From NCBI GenBank assembly GCA_003427395.1, contig BFEA01000057.1, forward strand, positions 441,973 to 472,763: DNA of 30,791 bases. Direction: 5' to 3'. A program made the translations under genes and the position numbers. Source of the DNA: Chara braunii. Taxonomy: Eukaryota > Streptophyta > Charophyceae > Charales > Characeae. Position 1 is the first letter of the stretch; every line of letters begins with the position of its first letter. Below, in pieces: positions 1 to 9,180 of this stretch. The notes under the pieces are model-generated. The model was not told the origin of the DNA and did not search any database. It saw nothing but the letters and a program-made list of their open reading frames with translations.

Positions 1-267
1 ATGTTCTTGTTATCTCTACATCTGCAATTATTAATTGTCCTTTTCTCTTCTTCATCTCGACCCAAGCGCGGCCACGAATGATCAGTTCATCACCTATGCT
101 TGCGAGGGAACCACCTAGAGAGTTCCTGACACAAGCAACCTCCGGACAGCTAACTAGTTGTGGGCCTTTTGCTGCCCCAGTCTCTGCCATTGGGATCTCT
201 AAATGGGAGGATAGCAATTTGCTTGCATCCCGAGTGCCTGTAGAGGCAACTGATACCTTTACTGGTT
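1..267 (-). pseudogene. Retrotransposon fragment after Gag, open to the window edge
   Basis: Reading the minus strand from about 267 down to base 1 gives an open frame of roughly 88 codons that leaves the window without a stop. It includes a Met at 190-188 followed by Ala-Glu-Thr-Gly-Ala-Ala-Lys. It begins right after the zinc-knuckle gag frame ends with TAA near 259, in a different frame. That is the layout expected for the spacer or protease that follows gag in a Ty3/gypsy element. No protease Asp-Ser/Thr-Gly motif lies inside the window, so the protease assignment is only by position. The segment is lysine- and arginine-rich near its end. It could be a pol N-terminus or frame-shifted gag tail. 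Confidence 0.4.
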
Positions 268-650
268 ATTCCCTTTTGGGTACCTATATTCAGGACGAAA
301 AGGAACAATGTGGACGGGGTCACCACATTTAAAACATTGTCCAGCGGCCTTCCTCTCTTCCCAAGTTTTTTCATCTATCCCCATTTGCTTCCACAGTTTG
401 CCTATGGGAATTCCAAGATGGGCTGGATACAACCGCCCGTAACTACCTCTACCTCTACCCCCTGTGGAGGTGGAAACTCTACCACCTTGCGAGGGACCAT
501 TTCCCCTTCCTCCCACATAGTAGCTACCTTCACAACTACCCCTCTGGGCAGCGGGTCCTCTTCCTCCACCACGGCCGCGACCTCCTCTCCGCTTCCACGG
601 CCTCTTCCTCCTTATCGCCCTCCCCCACGGGCTGCAACAACCACATAGTC
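259..650 (-). pseudogene. gag: Gag nucleocapsid fragment: RGG-rich tail and broken zinc knuckle
   Basis: One minus-strand frame from about 650 to 259 encodes an Arg/Gly-rich stretch with repeated RGG and GRG, then a helical-looking segment, then Cys-Phe-Lys-Cys-Gly-Asp-Pro-Val-His. This is the start of a CX2CX4HX4C nucleocapsid knuckle, which binds retroelement RNA. The fourth ligand is Arg (CGT) where Cys (TGT) is expected, a single T-to-C change, so the knuckle should not hold zinc. The frame ends in TAA at 259. Upstream on the same strand are other gag pieces (698-895 and 964-1437) in shifted frames, so this is a decayed gag and not a working gene. RGG boxes together with a knuckle support nucleic-acid binding. 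Confidence 0.65.
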
Positions 651-663
651 CCCCCCCGGGGCT

Positions 664-1654
664 AAGTGACTATTGCTATCTTCTTCCAATCCATAATCTA
701 TCTGGTCACAAGTGAGTGATTTACTCCTCCTTCAAAGGTGACCCGAAGGTTGTCTTTTCCTACTATATTACCTGAGATTGTTCGGCCTTTCCATTTCTTA
801 CCGGCCTGTAGGTCCTTCCAATAGTGGCAGTATTGTGACTCTTGTAGAAAACCAGCATGATCCACTGCGATCTTGCTGAACTTCTTGTAGCTCATTCCCT
901 TTTCCTTTGTTCGCGATTATAATTGTGTTTTCAGGGGTTCGGGGAACGCTGTTGTAAAGTTATTCAGTCCATGGTCCGGGCATTGCAGCAATTCGTCCAT
1001 CGTGGCCTCTTCCATTTGCGGTCGCTAATGTTGAGAATCAAGGATTCCGTCCTACAGGCCAGGTTGTTATCCTCAAATCTCTCCCTAATGGCCCTGAAGA
1101 AATCCTCAATACGTGTTTGCTGCGAGTATTGGACCATGGAAACACGAGCAGCCTCTTTCATCAAAGAGATGGCAAAGCTAATGGCATCCCCTGCCATACA
1201 AGAGCTTGCCATTAATACGCGGTCCCAGTAGGGAATCTTTTGTGCGTAGAAGTACATATCATGGCTGCCTCCCAGTGAAAGATGCATTCTTCCTTTTTCC
1301 CTATATACGACCATGGCAGTTACCTTCATTTTCTGCCTGGACTCCTCCGCTTCGCTGTCCCCTTCCTTTTTGGGACCCTTCTTCTTCTTATCTCCATCAT
1401 CACCATCATCGCCTCCCCCTCCCCCACCAATCTTCAATTAATTTCACACGACGGGGTCTTTAAGTCTCTGCCAATCTAACAACTCCACATAACTGCAGAT
1501 TCGCAAGTCAATCTGTGGCGAGGCATTATTCAGGAAATTGTTCCAAGTATCCGCGAATTCCCCTTGTTGTGCCTCTACTTTATTAACGGTTTGATGAAGT
1601 ACAACGAGCTGATCATTGGTATGGAGGAGGGTGTCAGTGAGGATCTGTCCACGT
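664..1654 (-). pseudogene. gag: Gag capsid-like fragment, minus strand
   Basis: Frames on the minus strand from about 1654 to 664 read as a decayed Gag. The first part (1654-1442) contains a helical, Gln- and Glu-rich stretch and ends in TGA. The next (1437-964) opens with a poly-Gly and Asp/Lys-rich linker, then a capsid-like segment in which Phe-Phe-Arg-Ala-Ile-Arg-Glu-Arg-Phe-Glu-Asp-Asn-Asn is the best motif. The third (895-698) is Lys-rich and leads into the RGG region. Order and strand match a Gag running toward the knuckle at 259. The family assignment rests on layout and composition; I recognise no exact relative. Stops and frame changes make it a relic. Confidence 0.5.
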
Positions 1655-2512
1655 GACGAAAATGTGTCGTTTATCGGTTTCGCTGGTCACGAGAGTATCC
1701 ATGAAATCAACGGACGCACTCTGTCCAGGACCAGTAGGGATAGGTACAGGCTTGATAAGCCAAGACGGTGCCTGCGTCCGAGGGTTGTCATGTTGAAAAA
1801 CCTGACAAGTCTCAACATATTTGTTGGCGTCATCATGGGCCACCAAAAATGCTGCACCAGGTTTGCTGATGTTTTCTTAAACCCAAAACGACTGGTTGCA
1901 TCGTGATATTCTCCTAGAAATAAACTACGCAAAGACTCTCTAAGACGGAACACGTAGTTTTTTATTCTTGGCCTTTTCGAGGAACAACAAACCATCAACC
2001 AGCACAAAATCATCAGAAGTGGCCTTATCCTTGGCCTCGAGTTTGCGCACAATCTCAGCCCATAAAGGGGTCATTCCAAACTTTGTCACCAGTGCCCCCG
2101 GATAATGTACCCTCCTGGATAGTGCATCCGCTACCTTATTGTACTCTCCCTTGAGATTATCTAACTTGAAGTCGTACATATCTATGACTTCAATCCATCT
2201 TTTCAATGCGCCAGAGAGAGCAGGTTGTGTTTTGCGAAGAGTCTCATGGTCAGTATCTTACATTAAATATCTGCCAACGAGGTAGTTCCTCCAATGAATC
2301 AACTCTTTGTATAGGGTGTAGAGCTCTCGCTCATAGTAGGACTGGTTAGTTTTTGAGATGGCATCTTCTTGCTCATGTACGAGATCGACCTCAACTTTTT
2401 CCCTTGTGCGTAAAGATCGCGCCAATGCCATATTGGCTGGCGGCTGTGGTCACAATGAAAGGCTTCTCAAGATCAGGAAGTTTCAGGACTTCACAATGCG
2501 TGAGGGTATACA
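1655..2512 (-). pseudogene. pol: RNase H to integrase fragment of a Ty3/gypsy pol
   Basis: On the minus strand from 2512 to 1655 the sequence reads as the end of reverse transcriptase/RNase H, a linker and the first half of integrase. RNase H is seen as the Val-Thr-Thr-Ala-Ala-Ser-Gln strand (near 2450), the Tyr-Glu-Arg-Glu-Leu helix (near 2320), Asp-His-Glu-Thr-Leu, and Tyr-Asn-Lys-Val-Ala-Asp-Ala-Leu-Ser-Arg-Arg (near 2130). Integrase follows with an HHCC-type zinc module and Met-Asp-type first catalytic strand (1846-1660). At least three frame changes and a TAA break it, and the first RNase H Asp is Ala. It stops abruptly near 1655 within the first catalytic strand, where gag sequence of another element begins. 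Confidence 0.8.
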
Positions 2513-2519
2513 CCAGGCA

Positions 2520-3357
2520 CCCGATGAACAATCACATCCCAGGGGTGAAAGTCACGCGTCAAATTACAGAGTCATACTGAAAAGTCACATTCCACTGGCG
2601 AAGGACACTTTCCCAGGTTAAGAGTCGTGTCCCAGAGGTAGGAGTCTTAGTCCATAGTTAAAAGTCATGTTCACAAGTGAAAAGTCGTGACTCTCAGGCC
2701 CAGGTAGCAGCACACCATTGGAAAATTTGGAAAGTACCAGGCCTTGATATTCGGAAGCAGACAGGCCCTGGGCATGTGGTACCAAGTCGAGGTGAACCAT
2801 TTGTAGTAGAGGCTAGGACAGCCAAAATGAAGATCGAAGGCAATATAAGGATTGGCTTGCCTCTCAATCGGGCAAAATGCTCGTTTGCATGAAGTGTGGA
2901 AGTGTTGGTGCACCTGTGCGCTATTGGGAAGGGTAGAGCGTTGAGCCAGAGTGCTGCGCTGAGAGAGAGAAAGAGAGAGAGAAGGAGAGTTAGCGCTGGA
3001 AGGAAGAAGGCAGCCATAAATGTGCGCGAGGAGTGTTAGTAGTAGCTAGTGGCATATAGTTGGCATAGCAATGGGTGTATCCAGAGTAGATCCTTGAGTA
3101 ATAGTCGTGAGTGTGCATTCACGTAGGGAGAGAAGACACCGTGAGGACATAGATAAAAAGAAGACCAGTAAGAGAGAGAGAGAGAGAGAAGAAGACCTGG
3201 AAAGAGATACTCACCTGAGAGTTATTGCTAACTATTGGTTACCTTTGTATGCGCTGATGAGCGCTGGTGACTTGAACTCTTATTGCTCTTGTGATAATTT
3301 GTTGGAGTTCATGTCTATGTGTACACTCTTTGGTGATGAACTGCTCTGTTCATAGCA
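2520..3357 (+). repeat. Probable 5' LTR, 3' end well placed and 5' end uncertain
   Basis: The right end is fixed by the primer-binding site. LTR...AGCA is followed by 3 nt and TGGTATCGGAGCC, the same arrangement as in the intact element further right (TTGCA, 3 nt, TGGTATCGG). No homologous partner LTR is visible, so the left end is only bounded by the junction with the RNase H fragment near 2512. It contains a TATAAG-like box at 2844, purine-rich GA repeats (2960-2992 and 3171-3189) and the short tandem repeat at 2536-2700. It does not resemble the LTR at 4841-5847, so the two probably come from different families or are strongly diverged. Confidence 0.5.
2536..2700. repeat. Degenerate tandem repeat of about 30 bp
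   Basis: A core close to GAAAAGTCATGTTC or GAAAAGTCGTG recurs at least six times in about 165 bp, for example near 2546, 2578, 2623, 2657 and 2678. Spacing is roughly 20-40 bp and the fillers (CCCAGG, CCAGGT) are related. It lies inside what is probably the U3 part of the LTR that ends at 3357, where short repeats often serve as enhancers. That role is inference. Confidence 0.5.
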
Positions 3358-3360
3358 AAC

Positions 3361-3373
3361 TGGTATCGGAGCC
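3361..3373 (+). other. Primer-binding site, initiator-tRNA-Met type
   Basis: TGGTATCGGAGCC differs by one base from the plant initiator tRNA-Met complement TGGTATCAGAGC. Reverse transcription of LTR elements starts from a tRNA annealed here. The same variant TGGTATCGGAGC occurs at 27975-27989 on the other strand, so the change is probably the true sequence of the tRNA in this lineage. Confidence 0.75.
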
Positions 3374-3857
3374 ATAGCTCGTTGCATCCACTGGACATCG
3401 TTGGCAACGATGAAGGCTGGCGAGTAGAAGGATAAGAGAGTGGGAGATCTGACAGAAAGGAGGGGAAGGTCAAGCCGAAGAAGAAGGGGCTAGGGATTGG
3501 TGATCACATACCTGCCATTGCTGCGCGGGAGCGAAGAGGTGCGAATGAGGAGCTTCACCAACGGAACGTTATTGAGTGAAGTGCATCGCCCCCTAAGCCT
3601 GTATTGCTTGCTTGAGTGTCTTGGTGATTGGTACCTTCCATATTCCGGTGTCGTTGTTGCAGGGCTGGTCCAAGTCTTGTACACGATTGGTTTGAGTTTA
3701 GTGTCCAGTCAGTGTCATTAAAAAAAGAAAAAGAGAATATACAACCCGGTGTAGGAAAAAGGCAATAGACATTGCAAGGAGTCAAACCCACTCTAGGGGA
3801 AGTGTTAAGTAGAGTTAGAAGAGGTTAGTCTACGTGGTGAGGGGGTGGAGGCCGCTT
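3374..3857 (+). other. Retroelement leader relic, no gene seen
   Basis: This is the stretch between the primer-binding site and the integrase fragment. It is purine-rich near 3420-3490 and has an A-rich run at 3720-3740. No gag, protease or RT motif is visible on either strand. It may be the untranslated leader left after deletion of the region from gag to mid-integrase. Confidence 0.35.
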
Positions 3858-4803
3858 ACCTGTGCTAAGACTGACTACGCCATCAAGCTGTTCAAGGATA
3901 ACTGGGAACGTGACTTCAGTCTCCCAAAATCCATCGTTAGTGACAGGGATGCCAAGTTCACCAAGTGAACTGTGGCAAAGTACACCCCAACAGATGGGAA
4001 CCCAACTGCAGATGACATCAGGGGCTCACCCTGAATCAAATGGCCAAGCTAAGCAGATGAACCGGGTAGTGCAGCACTTGCTTCGGTAGTACGTTAAAGC
4101 GAGCCAGGATGATTGGGATGAGAAGTTGCCTCTCAACACGAGTCCCAACCAGCTACATCTAGGTTGGAAGCCCCGCTCAACTCTTGACTTTCTGCTGCCC
4201 GAAAATTAGCCCACTGCAGCGCCTGGAAGCATAGACTTTGTTGTAAATTATGAACACATGTTGCAGCAGGTTGTTGAGTACATAAAGAAGTCCCAGGATG
4301 CAATGGTTGCATCAAAGAGTAGGCACAAATGACCGTCTGCATTTCAGGTACGTGAACGAGTCTGGGTTAAGTCATCTAAAAAGGGACAGGAAAGGGGTCT
4401 CCAAAAAACTGATGCCACAATACTTCGGCCCTTGGGAAGTTCTAGACGTTGTTGGGGATGCACCAGGTAGGCCAACTAATGCCATTCATATCCCTGGACA
4501 CCTATGCACACATGCCTCCAAACGATGAGACACAAGTTTCCTTCAAGAAGATCAATGCTACCTCCAACCACGGACGAACACGTGGATATTGACAACATCG
4601 TTGAACACAAGTTGATGCCTGTGCCCAAGCCTCCAGGCCGGGGACGGCGTCCAAAACCGCAGATGCAATACCGAGTATGGTTCAAACATCGCATTGATCC
4701 TAAAGAAGACTCGTGGTTCACAAGAGAAGAGTTGATGAAGTCTGCTCCACAGGTCATCTCAAGTTATGAGAGAGATTTAAAAGGGAAGTCGTCGGCTGCT
4801 TAA
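3858..4803 (+). pseudogene. pol: Integrase C-terminal half with chromodomain (chromovirus relic)
   Basis: The plus strand starts in the middle of the integrase core (Ile-Lys-Leu-Phe-Lys-Asp-Asn-Trp near 3880). It continues through the second catalytic Asp (Ser-Asp-Arg-Asp, near 3940) and the catalytic Glu region (Pro-Glu-Ser-Asn-Gly-Gln-Ala, near 4030). After these come the GPY/F module (Tyr-Phe-Gly-Pro-Trp-Glu-Val-Leu, near 4425) and a C-terminal chromodomain (about 4575-4800). The chromodomain keeps Tyr-Arg-Val-Trp-Phe-Lys-His and Trp-Phe-Thr-Arg-Glu-Glu-Leu and ends in TAA at 4801. Chromodomains steer integration toward modified histones. Damage: a frameshift near 3965, TAG at 4087 and 4207, TGA at 4330, a frameshift near 4520, and an in-frame loss of about 14 codons near 4135 just after Asp-Glu-Lys-Leu-Pro-Leu. 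Confidence 0.85.
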
Positions 4804-4828
4804 TAACTTCTCAGAGGACTATCGAAGT

Positions 4829-4840
4829 AAAGGAGGGGAG
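4829..4840 (+). other. Polypurine tract
   Basis: AAAGGAGGGGAG directly precedes the TG that opens the LTR at 4841. It primes plus-strand DNA synthesis in LTR elements. A near-identical tract, AAAGGAGGAGGGAG, precedes the related minus-strand LTR at 19296. Confidence 0.8.
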
Positions 4841-5847
4841 TGCAAGGATTTTACCCCTCTGCATACCTGCATAAGCACCCTGCAGCAAGCATGCGCCCGC
4901 CCTAAGTGAAGGCGGGCCCCTGGAATTGGGCCTCTGTTCATCACTTTTGCAAAGCTTTGGTGACCGCCAGACAGTTGCCACGCGCCAATTGGTTACATCC
5001 GCCTTGCTCGTGAGAATCAGAAAATTTTAAGAGCCTTCTAGGCTCTTCCTGCAACATGGGAAAAGCGGGGAACACTGTCTGAACGGGCCTGGGCGGTTGG
5101 GCACGCCTAACCAATTCGGTCCCAGACCATTGTCTGAACGGGCCTGGGCGCAAACACTTTGGGAGAATCGAAAGCTCCAGGAAATGCGCGCGCCCCGACC
5201 TACTGGAGGAGAGCCTGGCTGCTCTCCATATAGGAAACCAGTCGGGCCGTGGCAAGTATTCGGGCACTTGCTAGTGCAAGCGGCAGCGCTGCTGGAGCGG
5301 GCACTCGCGCCTCCATGCTACCGCTACATGGTTCACCAGCCCGAGCGCAGTCGCGAGAAAAGCAGGGCGTTCTAGTGAGGCATAGCCCAGCCCCCGTAGT
5401 CGGGCTTGGGCTTGGATGGTTGGTGGTCTTCATGTGCAGTGGAGACTTGGGTGAAGAAGACGAGGGTGAGTAAGAGAGAGAGACGAGGGGTCTGATGTGA
5501 ATGCACTTACCTCGTCTTGGCGGTGGTCTACATGGTCAACCTCTGCATGTACTGTGGTTGTTGCTGCTGACATCAACTGGTTGTTTAGTCATCTTTGTAG
5601 TGTAGGATAGTAGTTGTGCCTTGGTAATTTGGGCGCAGAAGTAAGAGGTAGAGCTTCAGAGACATTGTTGGTGGGGGCGAGAGTATGCTTTCATTGATAA
5701 TAGGGATCGCTGCTTTGGTTCTCCTTCGGTGAGGTATCGGTTAATTTATGCTTTCTGGACAGCATCCGTCTATCCGACTTTCATTGTGATTTTGCAATAT
5801 GGAATTCTATCATTTGACTCATTCCACTATCGTTCATTTTTTTTGCA
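4841..5847 (+). repeat. 3' LTR of the plus-strand chromovirus relic, about 1007 bp
   Basis: It begins TGCAAGG right after the polypurine tract and ends TTTTTGCA. The end resembles the ends of the 1.04-kb LTRs at 20152-21200 and 27993-29029 (shared GTGATTTTGCA stretch). Its first 400 bp match, in reverse, the LTR at 18670-19296. Inside are a perfect 7-bp-stem hairpin at 4895-4917, a 20-bp direct repeat (5076-5095 and 5131-5150), a TATATAGG-like promoter box near 5227 and a GA-rich stretch near 5450-5500. An inverted relic of 5391-5600 lies near 10960-11170. Confidence 0.75.
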
Positions 5848-5944
5848 GTTATTTTTCATTAAAAAAATAAAAAACAACAACGAAAAATGTATTTATAAAA
5901 AATAGTAATAAAAAAAGTGAAATTTTTTTTCCAGTTTTTTTGCG
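5848..5944. other. AT-rich 97-bp spacer between facing LTR ends
   Basis: A- and T-rich runs only, with no coding potential. It is bounded on both sides by TGCA LTR termini that face each other, so it forms the loop of a large inverted repeat. Confidence 0.5.
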
Positions 5945-6045
5945 TGCAAGGAAAATGAGCGATAGCGGAATGACAAAAATCCAGAATGCAAAATCATATT
6001 GAAAGCCAAAAAGTCGAACACTGTCCAAAAGCAGATGTGCTAAAA
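5945..6045 (-). repeat. LTR end fragment in inverted orientation
   Basis: The 100 bp from TGCAAGGAAAATGAGCG onward, read in reverse, matches the last 100 bp of the LTR at 5750-5847 (shared blocks ATGATTTTGCA, CATTCC and CTATCG...TCATTTT). They also match the end of the LTR at 20152. Homology fades near 6045. It is a truncated minus-strand LTR. Confidence 0.65.
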
Positions 6046-8640
6046 TATTCCACCAACGGTGTCGGTGCGAATACCCTTACAAGGGTATCCGCCCTGGTTT
6101 TTGCAGGCAACATAAAATAAGTTTGATTTAAGGTTTAAGTATACCGCACGAGGCACGACTGTGTTTGTGGTTTACGCTGACTGAACGTTGATAAGAGTAG
6201 AGAGTGTGTGGGCGTGCAAATTTGAAGCGTGCGTGATCTTTTTATTTGTTGATGATTGAAGAGTCGGCGTGATCGTGGGCCATATTTTTATTTCCTGCTT
6301 TAGGATTGAAAGGATTCCGTATTTTTATTTGTGCGCTTGCCTAAGACTTATGCGTACGTGTCGAGGACGGCATCGACAACAATGTGACTCGAAAAATGTT
6401 TCGATAGGTTTGCGCGTCGCGCAACATCCGTTTTATTTAGGTGTCAGTCAACACTAGACCCAACCTTGGGCCTAGCACTATTGGTTGCGGCGTTGAACTT
6501 TCATCGAGGAGATTCAGCGATTGAGATCTAGCGGCGACGGCAAGGGAACATCAGAGCAGCACGAAGGAACCGGCGGGTTGAGGGCCCGGCGAGGCTATCC
6601 CCGTAGTTTGCGGTTCGCAGGGTTGAGCGGTCGGACCAGGACGGTATTAAAATTTCCCCTCCTTCCCTCTACCGTGTGGCCTCGTCTTTGAGTTTTGTGA
6701 TTATTTTATCTTACTTCACGAACCGAGGATGGCCAGCGAGCATGGGAGCCGGTGGGTGGCCCAGCCTACGAAATAGGAGTTTGAGTGACGGGGGTTGTCA
6801 GCGAATTGCGCCACCCGTCCACCCGCCATCCGCTGTAAGGAACTTAGGTGCGAGGATGCCGTTGCTGCCCGTGGTCGCGGCTTCCCTCACTTCCCACTTG
6901 GCAGACGTTGACCGTGATAGTCTAGAGAAGAAGGAAGTGGAGAACATTCCAAGCGGTCCCGTGGAACCGCAGCCCGAGGGTGGCGGGGGTCGCTGCAGGC
7001 GCACCATCCGCCTCCCACGATTTGTTGTGAGAGGCTTGAGTGTGAGCCTGCCCAAAGGAGGGCCGCCATTTTGATCTCCGATTGTGCCAAGATCGTAACT
7101 ACCATCTTTGGTTACGGGGTTTGACGACGTGGTTGCTACTGTACTAACCCTCATTGTCGCCGCCACTGTGATCGAAGAGGTCGCGATAATGTCGTAAAAG
7201 CTGTAGTAATATTAGTTTCCGCTGAAGTTGTTCCTCCTTCGGGACTTGTTGTACTCACCGATTTAGGAGTTATGCGCTTCAACCTTGGAGACCGCCATTT
7301 CGGGACTGCGCCTGACCGTTGAGGGCAGCCAGATACACACAGCGGGTAATGGCTAAGGTCTGATAAGGGCCGACGAGGAGAAGGGGTCTTGGGATATGCC
7401 GCCTTGCGATCTGGGGGGAAAACTTGCCTCAATCTGGCATGTCCCACGAGACGGAGTAGTCGCAGGAAAAAGCTGCTACAGGCCGCCGATTGACTGGACT
7501 GCAGCTCGTTTTGCCAGTCTGTACATGCAAGGGAGAGGTCGGTCGCCACGAGCTGCAGGCTGGCACGTTGCTTACCCGGTGGGTCGGAACAACAGTGGTT
7601 TGACTGAGAAGGGCAGACTTGGCCAAAGGCCAGTACGCAATTCGTCCTACCATATGGAGTAGTTGGAGCCGAGCTACGGAGTTGCAAGCTCACCCATAGC
7701 CAGCACACTTGGGGTTACTGACTCTACGAAAAGGCTGAGATCTTTGAAGGGGAATTATTGTTGCGAATTGGAGGGTCGCCAGAGAGTCGATAACCGACAA
7801 TTTGACTTAGGTTTGACCAAGCTGCTGCTGCGTTTTGGCCGCCATTGTGAGGCCCTCAGGCGCTGGAAGATAACAAGCCCTCTCTTGGGAGTTGAGTTCG
7901 TCCCCCTCCTGTATCTCGAGAGTCTGAAACCCCTCCTTCTACCCTTCTTACTCGAGTCTAATCCTGGTTACGAGAGGAAGGCGACAGGTGGGATTGCAAC
8001 CCGTAGGACCGCAGCAAGACTCTATGGGGAGTCAGCCCATCGATTGCGAGAGCTCTGCCGAAACTCAGGACGAGTTCTGGAGGCAGGGAACTGAGAGGTA
8101 ATCATTGCCTTCCATGTATGAACCCAGTTATAACCTCCATCTGTACATCTCGCTATGGTTGACTGAGTATACTACGTTCACCCCTACTTTGACTTAATGT
8201 TTGCCTTTCAAGACACAAACGAGGCTTAATAAAGAGTGATTATGCAAGTTCAGTTTCATCTTGTTGTTTAACTGAAAGAAGATTGCAAAAAAAGGTTGCA
8301 TTTGGGGGAAAGGTGGGAGGAAGGTTGTATTGTTGGTGTCTCACTGGGTCAACCAAAGGCTGGGAGAGTCTCAATAAGATTGGAGGGCCAGTGCTATGTT
8401 TATTGTCGATTGCCTAAAGGACCAGACAGGTTCCCATAACATTGGGTGATCTGGTTGCTTTGAATTGCGAGGGCTGCCTGTGTTTGCCTTTTAAGAACCA
8501 AGCATTTTTCCATCAGATTGGATGGTTTGGTTGCCTTGTTTCTTTGGGCTTTTCTTATGTTTTATTAGTTCTGAATGAGAGTACTTACGTTTGTGGTTTG
8601 GCCTGCATATGGCTGAGTGAGATCACTACTTGGTCTGAGT
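6046..8640. other. About 2.6 kb without a recognisable gene
   Basis: The first part is mixed and the stretch 6480-8100 is GC-richer; beyond 8100 it is AT-rich. Two overlapping open frames, 7708-7151 minus (185 aa) and 7663-8094 plus (143 aa), show no domain, no bias toward conserved motifs and no resemblance I recognise. An AATAAA lies at 8228-8233, about 130 bp after the plus-strand frame. An ancient pseudogene cannot be excluded. A short inverted repeat, ATACCCTT/AAGGGTAT, sits near 6069-6086. Confidence 0.4.
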
Positions 8641-9180
8641 TTCAGTTTGACAGATAGTTGTTTTAGATGCTTGCCAAGGAGTTAGTCAGATTTGTCCTTT
8701 CAAAGTTCAATTTGTCTAAAATTTATATATGGCTTAGTAAAAATATGGAAAGTCCTTTTCTAAAGGGAGTGCTGCCCAATTTTTTGCCAATTCAAGAAGT
8801 TAGACAAAACTGGACTTTGGGAAGTCAAACTTATTCTAGCTTTTTAGACTTAAGCACTGCATAAATTTTGGAAAGCAACATCCCTACGGAAAGCGCTGCC
8901 GAAATTTCTACAAATCTAAGTTATTCTATCTTGGCTGAACTCAAGTTCACTTCGAGTTCTTATCTGACTTGTATAAATTTAGGAATTCTACTTTTCTAAG
9001 GGAGATGCTACCCAAATTTTTGCTAGTTCAGAGAGTTAGACAAAATTTGACTTTCTAAAGTTGGAGGATATTTCAATTTGTATATTCGAGCTAATATAAA
9101 TTTTGAAAAGGCACTTTTCCTACGGGAAGCGCTGCCGAAATTTTCTTAGTTTAGAGGAGATAAATTATGTTTTGACAGAT
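8640..9180. repeat. Dimeric tandem array, 236-bp period
   Basis: Four related cores are seen: GGGAGTGCTGCCCAAATTTTT-like at 8771 and 9007, and GGAAGCGCTGCCGAAATTT-like at 8895 and 9131. Distances are 124, 112 and 124 bp, so the dimer repeats at exactly 236 bp (8771 to 9007 and 8895 to 9131). Flanking blocks GTTAGACAAAATTTGACTTT and ATAAATTTTGAAAA recur too, and TTGACAGATAG occurs near both ends. It is AT-rich and non-coding, like a small diverged satellite. Confidence 0.7.

Noticed and set aside
7151-7708. 185-codon minus-strand open frame
   Set aside because: No domain, no recognisable motif, and overlaps another long frame on the plus strand; GC-rich sequence gives such frames by chance.
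7663-8094. 143-codon plus-strand open frame followed by AATAAA
   Set aside because: Only positional hints; no recognisable protein, splice sites or codon evidence.
8640-9180. CRISPR-like array
   Set aside because: Repeats are long, degenerate and AT-rich with related 'spacers'; this is a tandem satellite in a eukaryotic setting.
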